Positions 1-11,700 of a stretch of 64,000 nucleotides of DNA are shown here, piece after piece. The position numbers were made by a program, and so were the translations under genes. The DNA lies in contig JAYEVE010000231.1 in the NCBI GenBank assembly GCA_036346375.1, forward strand, positions 1 through 64,000, in the 5' to 3' direction. The notes under the pieces were generated by a model, which was not told the origin of the DNA, did not search any database, and saw only the letters and a list, made by a program, of their open reading frames with translations. The DNA comes from Guadua angustifolia. Taxonomy: Eukaryota; Streptophyta; Magnoliopsida; Poales; Poaceae. How positions within the stretch are numbered: position 1 is the first letter of the stretch; each line of letters opens with the position of its first letter.

Positions 1-199
1 TGCTATGCCGCCACTGTTCGTGAGCAACTCCAATGAGCTGCCGTCTGTTGTCTAACCCTAGCAACAAGACCGCTGGATGACTGGATCCGACTAGGGGGAG
101 ACGGATCAAGGTTAGGGCCATCGGATCTAAGCTTGTAGGAGGCGGATCTAGTTAATTTGATGGTGTTGAGGAGGCCTAGATCCTGCACCAGTGTAGGGT
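1..199. other. Left flank of CACTA-1, no gene recognised
   Basis: Non-repetitive-looking sequence cut by the window edge. Its last three bases (197-199, GGT) are the left copy of the target-site duplication of the neighbouring CACTA element, so it is the pre-insertion host sequence, continuous with 4159 onward. I see no domain in either strand. Confidence 0.5.
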
Positions 200-230
200 C
201 ACTACTACAGACTGCCTCATCCGCGACCCT

Positions 231-503
231 CCATCACTGCCGGTTCTAAATTCAACCAGCAGTGATAATATTATCACTGCCGGTTCTAACTTCAATCGGC
301 AGTGATAAGAATAGTATAAATTTTCTGCAGGAATGGAGGCAATATCATTGCCGGTTTAATAGAGAACCGGCAGTGATAAGATGATATCACTGCCGGTTTA
401 TATGTAAAACCGGTAGTGATTTATCATTGCCGGTTCGTCTACAAACTGGCAGTGATAAGACCATTTTCACTGCCGGTTTTACTATAGAACTGGCAGTGAT
501 ATT
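231..503. repeat. CACTA-1 left subterminal repeat array
   Basis: Repeated units of ATCACTGCCGGTT and the complement AACCGGCAGTGAT alternate in inverted pairs with short variable spacers. In CACTA elements such subterminal repeats are the binding sites for the element's own DNA-binding protein (TNPA in En/Spm). The same motif recurs at the right end, at about 1313-1383 inside the element, and in CACTA-3. Confidence 0.85.
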
Positions 504-805
504 ACTGTTCCCCATTATTAGTTCGATACAGAACATAAGAAACATTGTAATTTATCTCGCACATAACATATGAAAGCATAATTAGTTAAAAAATAGAACA
601 TATTAAAAATTTGTAATTTATCTCGCACAGAACATTTACAAAATTTGTAATTTGCAGGATATGTATTAATTAAAACACAGAACATTTACAAAACATAATT
701 AGGTATATCGTCCATTATTACATATTTAGTCCTAATTATAACAAGCCAACGGCTATTAACCGTTTGAAACCCAAAATCGCGCGAAACCCTATATCCAAAA
801 GTCAT

Positions 806-1065
806 CATCGTCGTCCTCCTCCTCCTCCTCCTCGTCGCCGGAGCTGCCGCCTGATGATTGATCGGAGTTGCGGCGGTGCTCGTCCTCCTTCTCCTACGAA
901 TCCGATTCGGTGGCGGAGTTGGTCTTGCCCCAACGATGCAGGACCTTGCCGCCGTCACTGTCGTCGTCGTCGCCCTCCTCCTCCTTCTCCTCCTTTGCCT
1001 CCTCTTCCTCCTCCTCCGCCTCCACCTCCTCCTTCTCCTCCTCCTCCTTCTCCTCCTTCTCTAGT
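806..1065. repeat. Degenerate TCC/TCG trinucleotide-rich tract
   Basis: A pyrimidine-rich microsatellite-like stretch of TCC, TCG and TTC triplets. It opens long reading frames of Pro-rich, Leu-rich or Ser-rich peptide on the plus strand and Glu/Asp-rich peptide on the minus strand. These frames are composition artefacts unless supported by transcripts. The minus-strand frame ending near 894 starts with a basic MAPLKKRAR stretch followed by an acidic tail, which is suggestive but not diagnostic of a nuclear protein. Confidence 0.6.
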
Positions 1066-1406
1066 GATGGAGCGGGGCTTTGCCCAATACGTGCTCGCTT
1101 CTTGAGGGGTGCCATTCTTGCAACAGTAGTTGATCAAGGATGAGTGGTGCTTTAGATTAAGGAATAGGCATTATATAGAGGCAGAATGGGAAGGGCAACA
1201 GTTGGCAGATGAATGTGAAGCGCAACAGTTGGCGCGGCAGAGGAATGGGCAAGCGCGCGGCAGAGGAACGGGCAAGCGCGACGGTTGGCGTGGCAGTTGG
1301 AAGGTTCGACGTATCACTGCCGGTTTGTATTACCAACCGGCAGTGATAACTAACTATCACTGCCGGTTAATACCTAAAACCGGGAGAGCATCGACTCCAT
1401 TTTCTA

Positions 1407-3440
1407 GTGGATGACATCACAGAACCAACACTGTGCAAGCTGCATTTGTCCGCACATGGCATTACCATCAAGGTGGCTGATGGCAGGGCTTGGCCATGCG
1501 GCTCCTCGCAGGTTCTGCACTGCCGCCCAATACCGCTGGGATTCGCCAGGGTCGAAATAGACAGTGTAGTCCGACAATATCGCAAAATGGAGGTAGAGAT
1601 TCTTGGTGAGGACGGAAAAAAACAAACTTGGAGAAAACGTGCATGGCTTCCTCGCGTGGCGTAAGAGCTTGATTATGTTTGGCTCGGACGATAAGGCCGA
1701 CAATGACGATGATGATGAGCCGCACTCTCCACACGCAGACCTGTCGTCTAGGAAAAGTGCAACTCCTCCGCCGGCACCAGTTAGGAAAAGTCCATCTCCT
1801 CCGTCGGTACCATCCAGAAAAAGTCCAACTCCTCCGCCAGCACCAGCCAGGAAAAGTCCAACTCCTCTGCCGGCACATAAGAAGAATCGAACATCAGCAC
1901 CATCTCGGAAGTCCACATCATCTTGTACGAAATCTTGGTCATCTGTGAAGTCATCACAGCCTCAGAAGAAATTACCGGCCGAGATGACTGAAGAAGAACA
2001 AAAAAAGCAAATAAAGGCCGACGTAACATCTCACTTTCAAAAGGCGCCATCACTCGAGAAGACTAAAGTCGATGCTAATGCACAGAAGTTTTTCTTGAGT
2101 ATGGCAAAAGCCAAAGAGATAGGGCGGGCTTCTGAACCTTCGAAAATGTCGGACTACGAGCGCATCTCCAGAAAGCAATACTTGAAGACGGCTAGTGCTG
2201 AGGCGTTGATGTCGCAAGCTGAAAAAGATGCTGCTGAACAACTTCGTAATCACGAGCTAGGTCTAAGCTGGAAGTTCTTTTTGGGGCAACCGCTGGTTGC
2301 CCCAAAAGATTTAGAGAACCTAACAACACAATTGCGGCGCATCCATCAGTATTACATGCAGCAGTGCGAAAAGGGTATAGTGGCGTTCCCAGTGAGATAC
2401 AAAGAATCGGATTTTCACAATGGGGATAACATGTTCTGGGTAGAGTTCAATGAATTGTATATGTTGTACCAAAGAAGATGCTACGACGCGGCAATACTCG
2501 AGGATCGTGGACTTTGTAAGTCTCTATTTATATTATTGTATATTCTTGTACCGTTCAACTGTATGTCTAACTTCTTTTTTATATATGTAGAATGGAGATA
2601 CAGATATGTAGAGCAAATAAGATTGACAATTTAGGATTTCTCGATCCGGGGCTTGTCAACGAGAAAATCATTCATGATAGTCCACAGTTTGTTGAAGACT
2701 ATTTATTTAATACTTTCTTAAAGCTGCAAAACAAAACCTCTGTACTTTAAACCTATATCTTTCAGTACATATTACCCTACTTCTAATATTATTTTACTAT
2801 TTTTTGCGTGACACGGTGTGGGACTAATAGGCCATGTTAACATATATGTCTAGTTATCACTGGGTCCTCCTCGTTATCGGGTTAGATGCTAGCAGGATTT
2901 TTATCTTGGACTCGCTGAGAAAAGAACTTAATCTGTATCAAAATTTTTGGGACATGATGAACATGTAAACTCGATCGTTATGTTATTGCTCTAGTAATAT
3001 TTTATTCTATTGTATTTAAGGTTAATTACTATTTGAAATCATTCACGTGTCATTCTGCGGTATTGCAAGAAAGGTGGTCAGATCGTCCCTTCGGGAAAAA
3101 TTTTAAAATAATAATGAGACTTTCCATGCATGAGACGGGACTAGGAAATAATTTATGTGCATACTACGTATGTACAAATATACATGCAATTGCCACAGAG
3201 AGTGTCGGCTATAACGAAGCCATGGTATATAATTACACATTCATGCCTACTTTTCTTTCATTTAACATCTATCATCATTAATTAAATTTCTCTTTTCTTC
3301 AATAACAGCGCTCCAAGATGAGAACCAAAAAGTTATTGCTAACAGAAGTTTTAGCAATTCAAGAGCAGATCGCTGGATTCATTCACGATGAGATTATCAA
3401 TCCAAACGGCGAGTTCCACGATGACATCCTCGATCCAAAG
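1407..3440 (+). pseudogene. Ulp1/C48 cysteine-protease-like gene of CACTA-1, decayed
   Basis: This is the CACTA-borne gene with a Pro/Ser-rich linker and a C-terminal Ulp1-like (SUMO-protease fold, peptidase C48) domain. The main open stretch is 1603-2515: a linker rich in RKSPTPPPAP-type repeats (1756-1880), then a conserved segment with TEEEQKKQIKADV and SDYERISRKQ. A donor GTAAGT at 2516 and acceptor TATGTAG at 2590 mark an intron, followed by a GFLDPGLVNEK segment (2635-2661). The catalytic region reads HWVLLVIGLD...ILDS at about 2858-2910, giving the His and Asp, and GNNLCAYY near 3150, giving the Cys. The final exon ends HDDILDPK then stop near 3440. Decay is visible: a frame change near 1600 joins an upstream homologous segment, the intron join as drawn gives a stop, and the usual Gln before the Cys motif is not at its expected place. 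CACTA-3 carries a close relative. Confidence 0.7.
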
Positions 3441-3633
3441 TGAACGAGATGTACTCACACTACATTTGTAAACAAACTATTGTAAAAAATAAATATTGTG
3501 ATTCTTTAATATATTTTAATTATGATCTAATGACGCTTTATATACTATATATTTGAAGGCAACATATCATGTGCACATAGGTCTTCCCGTGTACACATCG
3601 TGCATACTAACTAATAAAAGTCACGAAAACTCT

Positions 3634-3809
3634 GAAAAAATTTGTAGATGTACTTCATAGATTACTCTACCTATGTATAAAATTGTAGGTTCAAATTCAA
3701 TACATATCAGGACTTACAAAAAAAAGAGAAAATATGATATGTATTGAATTTGAACCTACAATTTTAACATTGGTAGAGTAATCTATGAAGTACATCTACA
3801 AATTTTTTC
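3634..3809. repeat. 176-bp near-perfect stem-loop inside CACTA-1
   Basis: Arms of about 75 nt (3634-3710 and 3735-3809) are almost perfect reverse complements. They begin GAAAAAATTTGTAGATGTAC and end with its complement, around a loop of about 24 nt. No coding potential is visible. It resembles a small foldback MITE nested in the 3' part of CACTA-1. A transcript through it would form a long double-stranded stem. Confidence 0.85.
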
Positions 3810-3820
3810 ATAATTCGGTT

Positions 3821-4085
3821 GTCACTGCCGGTTCGTCCAGGAACCGGCAGTGATATACATATATCACTGTCGGTTCTTCGTATAAGCTAGCAGAGATATA
3901 CATATATCACTGCCGGATTCTAGTGTGAACCGGCAGAGATAGTTGAATATCTCTGCCGGGTTCTTGTGTAAACCGGCAGAGATAGTCGAGTATCACTGCC
4001 GGTTGTACAATGAACCAGCAGTGATATCTATTATCACTACCGGTTCCAGAGCTGGCAGTGATAACCCCGAGTATCACTACCGACC
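3821..4085. repeat. CACTA-1 right subterminal repeat array
   Basis: Inverted pairs of the ATCACTGCCGGTT motif, including AGAGAT variants, run up to about 70 bp from the right terminus. They mirror the left array, as expected for the two recombination ends of one element. Confidence 0.83.
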
Positions 4086-4158
4086 AATCGCCGCGGCTCC
4101 GAATGGCAAGATAATAATGGACGAGCCGACAGTGATGACCTATTCTGTAGTAGTGGGT

Positions 4159-5630
4159 AGAGGCGCCACCAATGGACCAACAGTAGTAGATGAACTATAG
4201 ATGAGGACAAAGCAGAGGTCGACGTCATCTTATAGCACTGTGGATGAATTCTGTGATAGACGGACTATCGTGGCTTCGCGCCCTATAGCTACATGGCTTC
4301 GTGCGTGCAATGGCGAGGCCCATGGGCTAGCGACGACATGGCTAGGCTCCCGTGGCGGTGGTGTGGCATTGGATAGAAGGTTATCGGGGAGATATGGTTG
4401 GAGTAAGAAGAAAGAAGAAAATAAGAGGAAGGGAGAAAGGGAGGGGAGATGATGCAATCATGCTTGGGGTGGCCCAATCTTCACGGCAGTAGGTAGATGA
4501 ACAAAGGGTAACTAGCTTTATACTTGCCAAGGTTAGTTGCGACCAAGTGACGGGGAGAAACGAACCGAAGCCTATTGGTCTCCAACCTGATCACCGAACA
4601 ATCATAGAACCACAATCCGGAACTAATCCACACAAAAGGCCCAAAAGTCTAGAGCACAAACTAGGGGACCCCAGAGGGATCTCTCGCAAACCCAGAAGAA
4701 CTCACAAGAACCAAGGTGTAAGGCACTCAAACAGTTTGGCTATATTCTGATATGTTTTGCTTAAAATGATCAATCGTTCTTTAACAGATGGAGTACTGGA
4801 GTATTTATACTTGGAACAACCTTCTTAGCTTAGGTGTGAACACAATTCATCACGTTGGAAGGTGAAAAGAACAACTGGTTGGTCATTCAATTAGTCTTCT
4901 CGCGTTCTTGTGCGACTGTTAGAGTTTTGTGTAGCCTTCGGTAAAAAGGTCATTTCTCCCTCTTGAAGAATCCAAATTACGAGCCGTTTATTGGAGCTGA
5001 AACTAGACTCAATATGCTTTCTAACCATGTGGGCCATGACCATGTTGTAAGCTCAGATTATCTCCAGAATTGTTTTCAAAAAGACGGATGGTACATGCAA
5101 TGCATCTCCCTCGGGTGCATGTCCAAACTTCGTTGTCCCTTGTAATGCACCTAAGTTCAACAAAAGAAGTAGAAGTTGGAAGCACCACTAAATTGTTAAA
5201 ATTTTGAATGAGACTTAAGTTAGCGTTCACCTGATCTTGAATTTGTTTAGCGTGAGCTCGAGTGATCGGTCCTGGAAATTTGGTTAAAGTATCATGGCGA
5301 ATATCTTGGTCGCTAGAATGACCAACTTGGTGATCCTAATCGATCACATTTTGAATTGTGTTGTCATGGTCGTCAAAACTTGGAATGTCCTCATCAGAGA
5401 GGATAGAGGTAAAATTGTGCAAAATGGCAAATGATCAAGGGGTTAGGGAATGGCAAATAATCCATTTCGTGGCATATTGTCAAGTGGCAACAAAAAATTG
5501 GGCATATTGTCAATTTCATTATTTTGGAAGACAATGGAATTATATAAGAAATACAATATGTTATAATATCGAGTTGCCTAATTGCAACCCAAATTAATAG
5601 AGGCTTTCTATAACCGAGTTCAAATGGGGG
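4159..5630. other. Non-coding stretch, nothing recognised
   Basis: This continues the host sequence interrupted by CACTA-1. Short open frames occur, but none has a recognisable domain. The part at 4540-4830 has the look of old retroelement LTR sequence, without any terminal signature that I can defend. Confidence 0.4.
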
Positions 5631-5635
5631 AGGGA

Positions 5636-6045
5636 GAGATCTTCGGAAAAATATCCTGTGCAATCAGACAAGCTGGTGAAACCACGGTGCAACCCAACTA
5701 GAAAAAGTTTCAAAAAATTCTAAAAAAAATCATGGATGTACATCTCAGTTTACCCCATCTACATATAAAATTTCATGATCAAATTCGTCCTGTGCTAAGA
5801 GTAATAAAAAAGACAAACTTGATCATAAACAGTAACAGTTACTATTCATGATCAACTTTGTCTTTTTTGTAACTTCTAGCACAGGACGAATTTGATCATG
5901 AAATTTTATATGTAGATGGGGTAAGCTGAGATGTACATCCATGATTTTTTTCAAAAAATTTTGAAACTTTTTCTAGTTGAGTTGCACCGTGATTTCATCA
6001 ACTCTCTGATTGCACAGGATATATTCCCGAGATCTTCACCCAATA
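5636..6045. mobile_element. Foldback MITE, about 410 bp
   Basis: The segment is a long imperfect palindrome. The left arm around GATCTTCGG, ATATCCTGTGCAATCAG and AACTAGAAAAAGTTTC is matched by the right arm GAAACTTTTTCTAGTTGAG, CTGATTGCACAGGATAT and GATCTTC. The centre, about 5810-5860, pairs TTGATCATAAACAGTAAC with a partial complement. There is no coding capacity. I could not fix a target duplication, so the superfamily is open and the outer edges are approximate. Confidence 0.8.
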
Positions 6046-7389
6046 TATCTCCATCATTTGTATATGTTACTCGGCATACTACAGCTCTTAAAGCTGAAGA
6101 AATCACCGGCTAGGGAGAGCACAACGTCAACGATTTTGTGAAAAGCCCCTGCAAATTTTGAAATTGTGTGGAGACACTCCCATCGGCTTTTCTACAAAAA
6201 AAACTGACGTGGTTCCGAAAACATGCATATAGACCCAGAATGAGCTCTTTTGCAAAAAGACGTCGTGGTTATGGAAAATCGCATGCAGACCCGGACCAAG
6301 CTGTATTGCAAAGAAAAACTCATGGTCCTGGAACTTCTTCTCAGGTCCGTAATCCCCACTTTCGCAAAAATATCTATACATTTTCTGAAATCTTGTTCAC
6401 ACATTGTTTTTACGAAAAAGCCTCACGAATTCACAAATTATGATTATTTTGGTTGTTTTTAAATTTCTTTTAGATTTCACAAAAATTATTATAGTATCCA
6501 TAAAAAAATATCATAGCAATATCGATACATTTAAATTTAAAAATAGCATAACCACATGTCCACATAAGAAAAATATGATATATTTTTTAAAATAAGAAAC
6601 TTACATCTCTATTAACTTAAATTAAGTTCAATGACTATCTAGAAGATCATACAAGTCAATTAGTTCATCTAAACTAATTTTCGCTGCTAGTTTTTTTTCA
6701 ATGTAAACTATCATGCAATGTCGAAGAAAGTCATCTCCTATTTTATTTAGAAGGCGGATCTTGCAAGTTTCATAGCTGAAAATACTCGCTCTGTGGTTGC
6801 TGTTGACACCGGAAGAGTTATGACCAATCGTAACAGTCTATCAACCATTGAATAATGGGAAGTTTTACTTATTTTATATAGTCCATTTGTTAAGTTAGCA
6901 AGAGAAATTAAACATTGCATACATCAAATTGAAAAAAATAGAAGCTTTCCCAGTTAGGAATGGATTAGACCTTTATTTGCTATTTGCTAATGCTAGCTAC
7001 TACTAATTACTATCACCTAAACCTTATTTCCGTAGAGTTTGATTTTGCATTACGAACGTCTACTAAAATTTATGTGGCATAGCGTAGCGTGCAGCTCCAT
7101 CTAGTTTTTGTTACACAGTTATCAATCGGAGGACGCTGGCAAAGGCTCCTGCGCGCAGGCAATACTGGCAGGAGGAAGCCATGGATTCATCATGTACTGC
7201 GCTAGAGATAAGCTTTTCTGTCTTCTAATATCATAACAAGACAGGTCATTGCTACCAAAAAAAAGGCCCGAAAATGCATGGAAAGTTGTTTGCGTAGACT
7301 GACTTCAGCGTGGTTAGCCATCATTCATACACGATTTACTCGGCTTAGTTAGTCAATGAGCAAATGTATTAAATTTGTTTTCACACCCC
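6046..7389. other. AT-rich non-coding stretch
   Basis: No domain-bearing frame was found on either strand. The stretch at 6180-6400 has overlapping short open frames in both directions but no recognisable protein. The transition at about 7390 leads into a degenerate transposase fragment. Confidence 0.4.
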
Positions 7390-7743
7390 CAGCCCTTAGA
7401 AAATGTAGAAATTTACGTAACATTCTCAACTCCGACGATCCTTCTTTTTCCTTGAATAACCACGTGGCGCTCTTTGTTAGCCAGGTCAATTACAAAGAAG
7501 ATTTATGTAACTGAATTAGCAAGTACGAATGGTTCTTCTCTGTATCCAACAAGTTTGAGGTCCACGGAGGTCCACGGTAATGATACCGTACTTGTCGATA
7601 TTCACGCCCCCTAGAAGTCTGACCCATTGGCACTGAAAGAGAGGGACCTTCAAAGGTCCATAGTCAAGCTCCCAAATCTCTTCTATAAATCCGTACTAGG
7701 TTTGCCTATTTCCATTACTATCATAGGCATCTATACGGATACT
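7390..7743 (-). pseudogene. Older CACTA transposase gene: DUF4216 C-terminal part, cut by CACTA-2
   Basis: Read on the minus strand, this encodes the second half of a DUF4216 domain. It aligns with the plus-strand copy at 20580-20910: the shared core includes EEI.ELDYG, QWV.LP, N-I-D-K-Y-G and RRIVGVENV. Stops and small indels show decay. The sequence runs directly into the left end of CACTA-2 at 7744, and the rest of the domain resumes at 19211 on the other side. The ACT at 7741-7743 is the left target-site duplication. Confidence 0.85.
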
Positions 7744-7756
7744 CACTACTACAGAA

Positions 7757-8078
7757 CGGCACATCAGAATCGGTTCTTTTTTGGCATTAGAATCGGTTCT
7801 AGTGGCGATACGATGTCTTTAGATAGTGATGAGGTGGAGCTATCAGAATCGGTTTTGACCCGATTGTGATAAAACGTCATCAGAATCGGTTCTTTAAGGG
7901 AAATGATTCTGATGACCACCTCATCAGAATCGGTTCTTTAAGAAAAGTGATTGTGATGACCCCTCATCAGAATCGGTTCTTTAAGAAAAGTGATTATTAA
8001 TCACTTTTCTTAAAGAACCGATTCGATGAGGGGTCATCGAATCATTTCTTAAAGAACCGATTACGATGACCCATTAAG
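7757..8078. repeat. CACTA-2 left subterminal repeats with a long palindrome
   Basis: Repeats of ATCAGAATCGGTTCTTTAAG, spaced by short variable linkers, form the left subterminal array. Within it, 7958-8035 is a near-perfect palindrome of about 39 bp per arm centred on AGTGATTATTAATCACT. The motif differs from that of CACTA-1 and CACTA-3, so CACTA-2 belongs to a separate family. Confidence 0.83.
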
Positions 8079-8315
8079 GTGTGCCATTTTGCAAATTCTC
8101 TTAAAAAAGCCTGATTAAAAGCATTATGCACAATATATATCATCACATTACATGTCTGAGCGCAGGATGCATATATCACATTCACAAAAATGTAAACGCT
8201 TTAATTACAACACATATATCATAGTCGTTCACAATATACAACACAAACATGCTTGACAATCAAGTACATGGACTTCCTCGATACATATCACATTGACATA
8301 TATTATTAATATTGT

Positions 8316-10290
8316 TTACATATGGACTAGTAGGATGCTTGGGATCTCTAAACACGCCATCCTCGATATAACTTCTAACCATACTAATCGCATAAGTGGT
8401 CTCATAAATTGTTGAGTGCTTTGTTGTCTAAACTCTTCGGGGATATTGATCTTACGCAAAATGTAAATGAGTGTATTAATTTCAGTTTCAAAATTTCTAT
8501 GTAAAAGGCTAAGTATATTATTATGCACGTACATATACCTTAGGAAAAAGTTGTGAGTTGCCGACCACGATGAGCATGTCTTTGCATGACATAGAAGCCG
8601 CAATGGTCACCGCTACCCCGTTGATGGCCTGTGAAGAGAGAAAAAAATTCAGCCCATGAAGATTAGATGTCAAAAAATTAATCATATATATGCTAGGCAC
8701 TTGTACCTTGAATCGCTTATACTGCAGTGTCTTGCCCTTTTTGTCGTCGTGCAGCCCTCCTTCATCGACATAGTCTAAGAAACCCCTATATACATTGGAG
8801 AGCACCATTGAGTCAAAAAAAATAAACGTAGTTAAATTCCTCAGATGTGTTAGGTTACAATAATGTGCTTACTTCTGCAAAGGAGGCTTGATCGCGTATG
8901 CCATCGATCTCTTCTCGACCGAGTTAAATGTGTAGACTGTAATACAATAAAGTACAGTAATACAATGAAGTCCTTATTCGACTCAGCATGCAATACCCCC
9001 TTGATATAGCTAGCAACGAACACCAGTTGAAGCCTAGCCAGGGTCGCAGACACAAGCTCGGGGTCGACAAACCCAACTTCGTGTAGATGCGTCACGGCTC
9101 GTTGTCTCATTATCCTGCAACTCGTGTTGAATGTGAGAAAACATAATGCGAAATCCTATAAAAGTCATGAGCTCAAGCTATATGGTGCGATACTCACAGC
9201 GTCCATGATCGTCAAGTAGAAATATCGACCGCTTTCATTTGGTACACACGGAATAGATCCTCAAAGCGACGGGGAATGTTCCATTCTCGCCACGGTGAAA
9301 ATGTACCTTTTATACTTCACGTTGAAGTCGACTCGATGCTCTTCCCCTTCACCTTATCAAGGTACCATCCATAGAGGATGCGAGTCCACTGCCTAGATCA
9401 TTCGGTTAAATGCGATGCAATCAGGGGCTTTCCATGCTCGTAGGCCTTATAATCATACAGGGTGCCTGTGGCTTGTGCTCACTTTTCTTTCTGGACCGAA
9501 GGAGTCTCCGAGGTCGGGCGATCAGGCTTTTCGGTACCTTAAGGGCGCTGTGGCCTCTGTCGACTTGCCCTCTTGACGGAAGGAGTCTCTGAGGCCTCTG
9601 TGGTTCTCTGGTGTCGTGTTTGTCCTTTTACATGTCGACTCTGCGCTCTGTGTCATCACTGTGGTTGGAGCAGTGGGAGCAGGAGCAGAGCAAAGCGCAG
9701 GGGGAGCGGGAGGGGAGGAGGGAGTAGGCGCAGGAGCAAAGCGGAAGGTGGAGGCAGGAGCAGGAGGAGGCATAGGGAAGGAGGGGAGCGGGAGGCGGTG
9801 AGTAGGCGCGGGGAGCAAAGCGAGGGGCGGAGGCGGGAGGCGAGGAGGAGGCCTGGGGAAGGAGGCGGGAGCAGAGGCGGGGAGCAAGAGTAGGCGCAGG
9901 AGCAGCGCAGGGGCGGAGCAGCGCAGTACTGTGAGGAACCTCTGAAGCATGAATATATTTAACTTCTTTGCAGAGTCTTGGAATGGTAGAGAAGACGTGG
10001 ATGGATTTTTACCTTGACCAAGACGACACTGCTGTGGGCCACTTGATGAGCGACATGCGTGCTTGCGAGAGTGGTGATATCTTCGTGGGGGGAAATCGAG
10101 CACATGTGATAAGAAGTCTTCGTGGGCGTAGTCCACCGCACCTCATGTAGCCCTTTCCCAGCGGTGACCATGCGATGTCGATCTCCTTGCATGGAAATGA
10201 AACCCCGCTGCAGACCTCGACGGAAATCCATCCTCTGTCGAGCGGTGAGTGGCACTTGGCACACTCGCAGAAGTGTGCAACGAGGAAAAA
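8316..10290 (-). pseudogene. CACTA-2 Pro-rich linker plus Ulp1-like region, decayed
   Basis: Minus-strand remains of the same kind of gene as in CACTA-1 and CACTA-3. The segment 9522-10136 reads as a Pro/Ala-rich linker over a purine-rich plus-strand tract. It corresponds in position to the RKSPTPPPAP linker of CACTA-1. The segment ending near 8850 contains EVGFVDPELVSATLA, matching GFLDPGLVNEK of the sister genes just before the protease catalytic part. I could not identify the catalytic His, Asp and Cys with confidence downstream. Multiple frame breaks are present, so no single product can be proposed. Confidence 0.55.
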
Positions 10291-10801
10291 CATTGCGGAG
10301 TTACACTCGTAGCTTTAAGTCAGGAAAATTAATTATTACCTTCGGTGAGGACCGGTCTTATCATTTTTGAACCCTTGTTCTGGGTCGGGGCACAGCTTTC
10401 TACGAGAGACGAGGGCATCCGCTCGACTGGGAAATCATCGCCATCATCTCAGCCTCGGCGCTCCTCACGTGCCATCATCTCCCCTTATCTCCTCCTCCGT
10501 GCCGTCATCTCCCCTCATCTCCTCCTTAATCTCGTCTCTCACCGCTCCCTAAGTGTGTCCTTGGGGCGCTCCGCACGTGCCTCCCATGACCTTGATCTGG
10601 CACTCGTAGTGTCATCTTGAAAGTAGGACTTCTTCGTGCGTCCCGCCCCTTATGGTCGGCCTTCCCAATCGCAGACGACTAGATGTCCTTCGACCCTTGG
10701 CTCTGGAAGGTCCCCTATTCTTTCCGCTGGTTTACCTCCTCCTGTAATAAGCGAGTACGAATTAGATTTGAAATACAACAAGTTGGATCAGCTGTATTGT
10801 A

Positions 10802-11503
10802 CTAAGCTAGATGTCTTACAATGGTGGAGACAACTTGAGCAGCAGCAGAGTTTGCAACTACAAGCTGGCCGTCGGGGGTTTTCTTTGTCCTCGCTAATAC
10901 CCAGTTGCGTGACCGCACCTCAGATATGTGGGAGTAAGGCATCACCGTCCCGAAGTGAGCGCACTCATCGGCTAGTCGCGCCCACTCTGCCTTTTTCCCC
11001 TCATAGCCGCCTGTACCGAGGTGGTGCGGGTGCGTGTTATGCCTCTGGACAGCGGTGTTCCTCTCTCTCAGCTGCTCTACCTCGGGCGTACCCTTCATCC
11101 TCGTGAACTCCTCCCAAACATCAGGGGTCACGAATGGATACCTCTCGAATGGTGTCTGACCTTTCAAAGACGTATCATTGTGCATAAGGGCCTTGAAGTG
11201 CCTCAAGGCCACACCCATCCTCTTCAAGGCGCGTCTCGCGTTGGGTTCATCTTCCTCTATAATCCATTTACCCTTAACCTCATCCCACAACCGATTCTTA
11301 CGCTCGCCACGATTTCCTTTCTCCAATCCTTAATTGTTATGGGCACTCTCTCCCTCACCAATTGGCCAAGAAATGACCCAGTATCGCCCCATGTACTTAG
11401 GAGGGCTGTCAGGCACTTCGTGGCATTGAAGTGGAGAACTCGGCGTTCTCCTGTAGCCCCTTTGTTTGGTCCTCGGGTCTTCCTCACCTTACTCGCCCTT
11501 TAG
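10802..11503 (-). pseudogene. Ptta/En-Spm (Transposase_24-like) domain of CACTA-2
   Basis: Two overlapping minus-strand frames (11487-11257 and 11326-10802) together give the domain. The first carries TGSFLGQLVRERVPITIKDW. The second carries NRLWDEVKGKW, then WEEFTRMKGTPE and HHLGTGGYEGKKAEW. The GTGGY and linker pattern is the conserved core of plant Ptta/En/Spm transposon proteins and is shared with CACTA-3 (HVLGTGGYVRKV near 22310). The frame change around 11260-11330 suggests a frameshift or a missed intron. The function in CACTA elements is not well defined. Confidence 0.72.
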
Positions 11504-11700
11504 TAATTGGAACCATGCTCGGCCCTTCAAAGATCACCTTCTACTGTTCTGTGACGCGGCAGTGACGCTCTTTAGTTCGCGACATTTTGAGTTTTCTTAT
11601 CGATAAGGTCATATGTGTGACATGAGAGAAAGCAATTTGAAGCTACTATATGCACTTGACAATAAATCTTGTAAAGGATCAACAGATAATTCATAGTATG

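Larger units (their letters stand above)
200..4155 (+). mobile_element. CACTA-1: complete-ended CACTA (En/Spm) DNA transposon
   Basis: The element begins CACTACTACAGA at 200 and ends with its reverse complement at 4155. A 3-bp target duplication GGT flanks it (197-199 and 4156-4158), as expected for CACTA transposition. Both ends carry arrays of a short subterminal repeat (ATCACTGCCGGTT and its complement). At 3,956 bp it contains one decayed Ulp1/C48-protease-like gene on the plus strand and none of the CACTA transposase modules seen in CACTA-2. It is therefore most likely non-autonomous and mobilised in trans. A 176-bp hairpin sits near its right end. Confidence 0.93.

Noticed and set aside
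231..503. Regularly spaced short repeats resembling a CRISPR array
   Set aside because: The units alternate in orientation, the spacers vary in length, and the array lies at a CACTA terminus with a matching array at the other end in a plant genome.
764..1143. Several overlapping open frames with Pro-, Leu-, Ser- or Glu-rich peptides
   Set aside because: They all come from one TCC/TCG triplet-rich tract. The composition explains every frame and no domain is present.
9522..9930. Open frames on both strands in a GGAGCAGGAGC-rich tract
   Set aside because: The plus-strand frames are composition artefacts. Only the minus-strand Pro-rich reading fits the position of the linker in the Ulp1-like gene, so it was kept as part of that entry.
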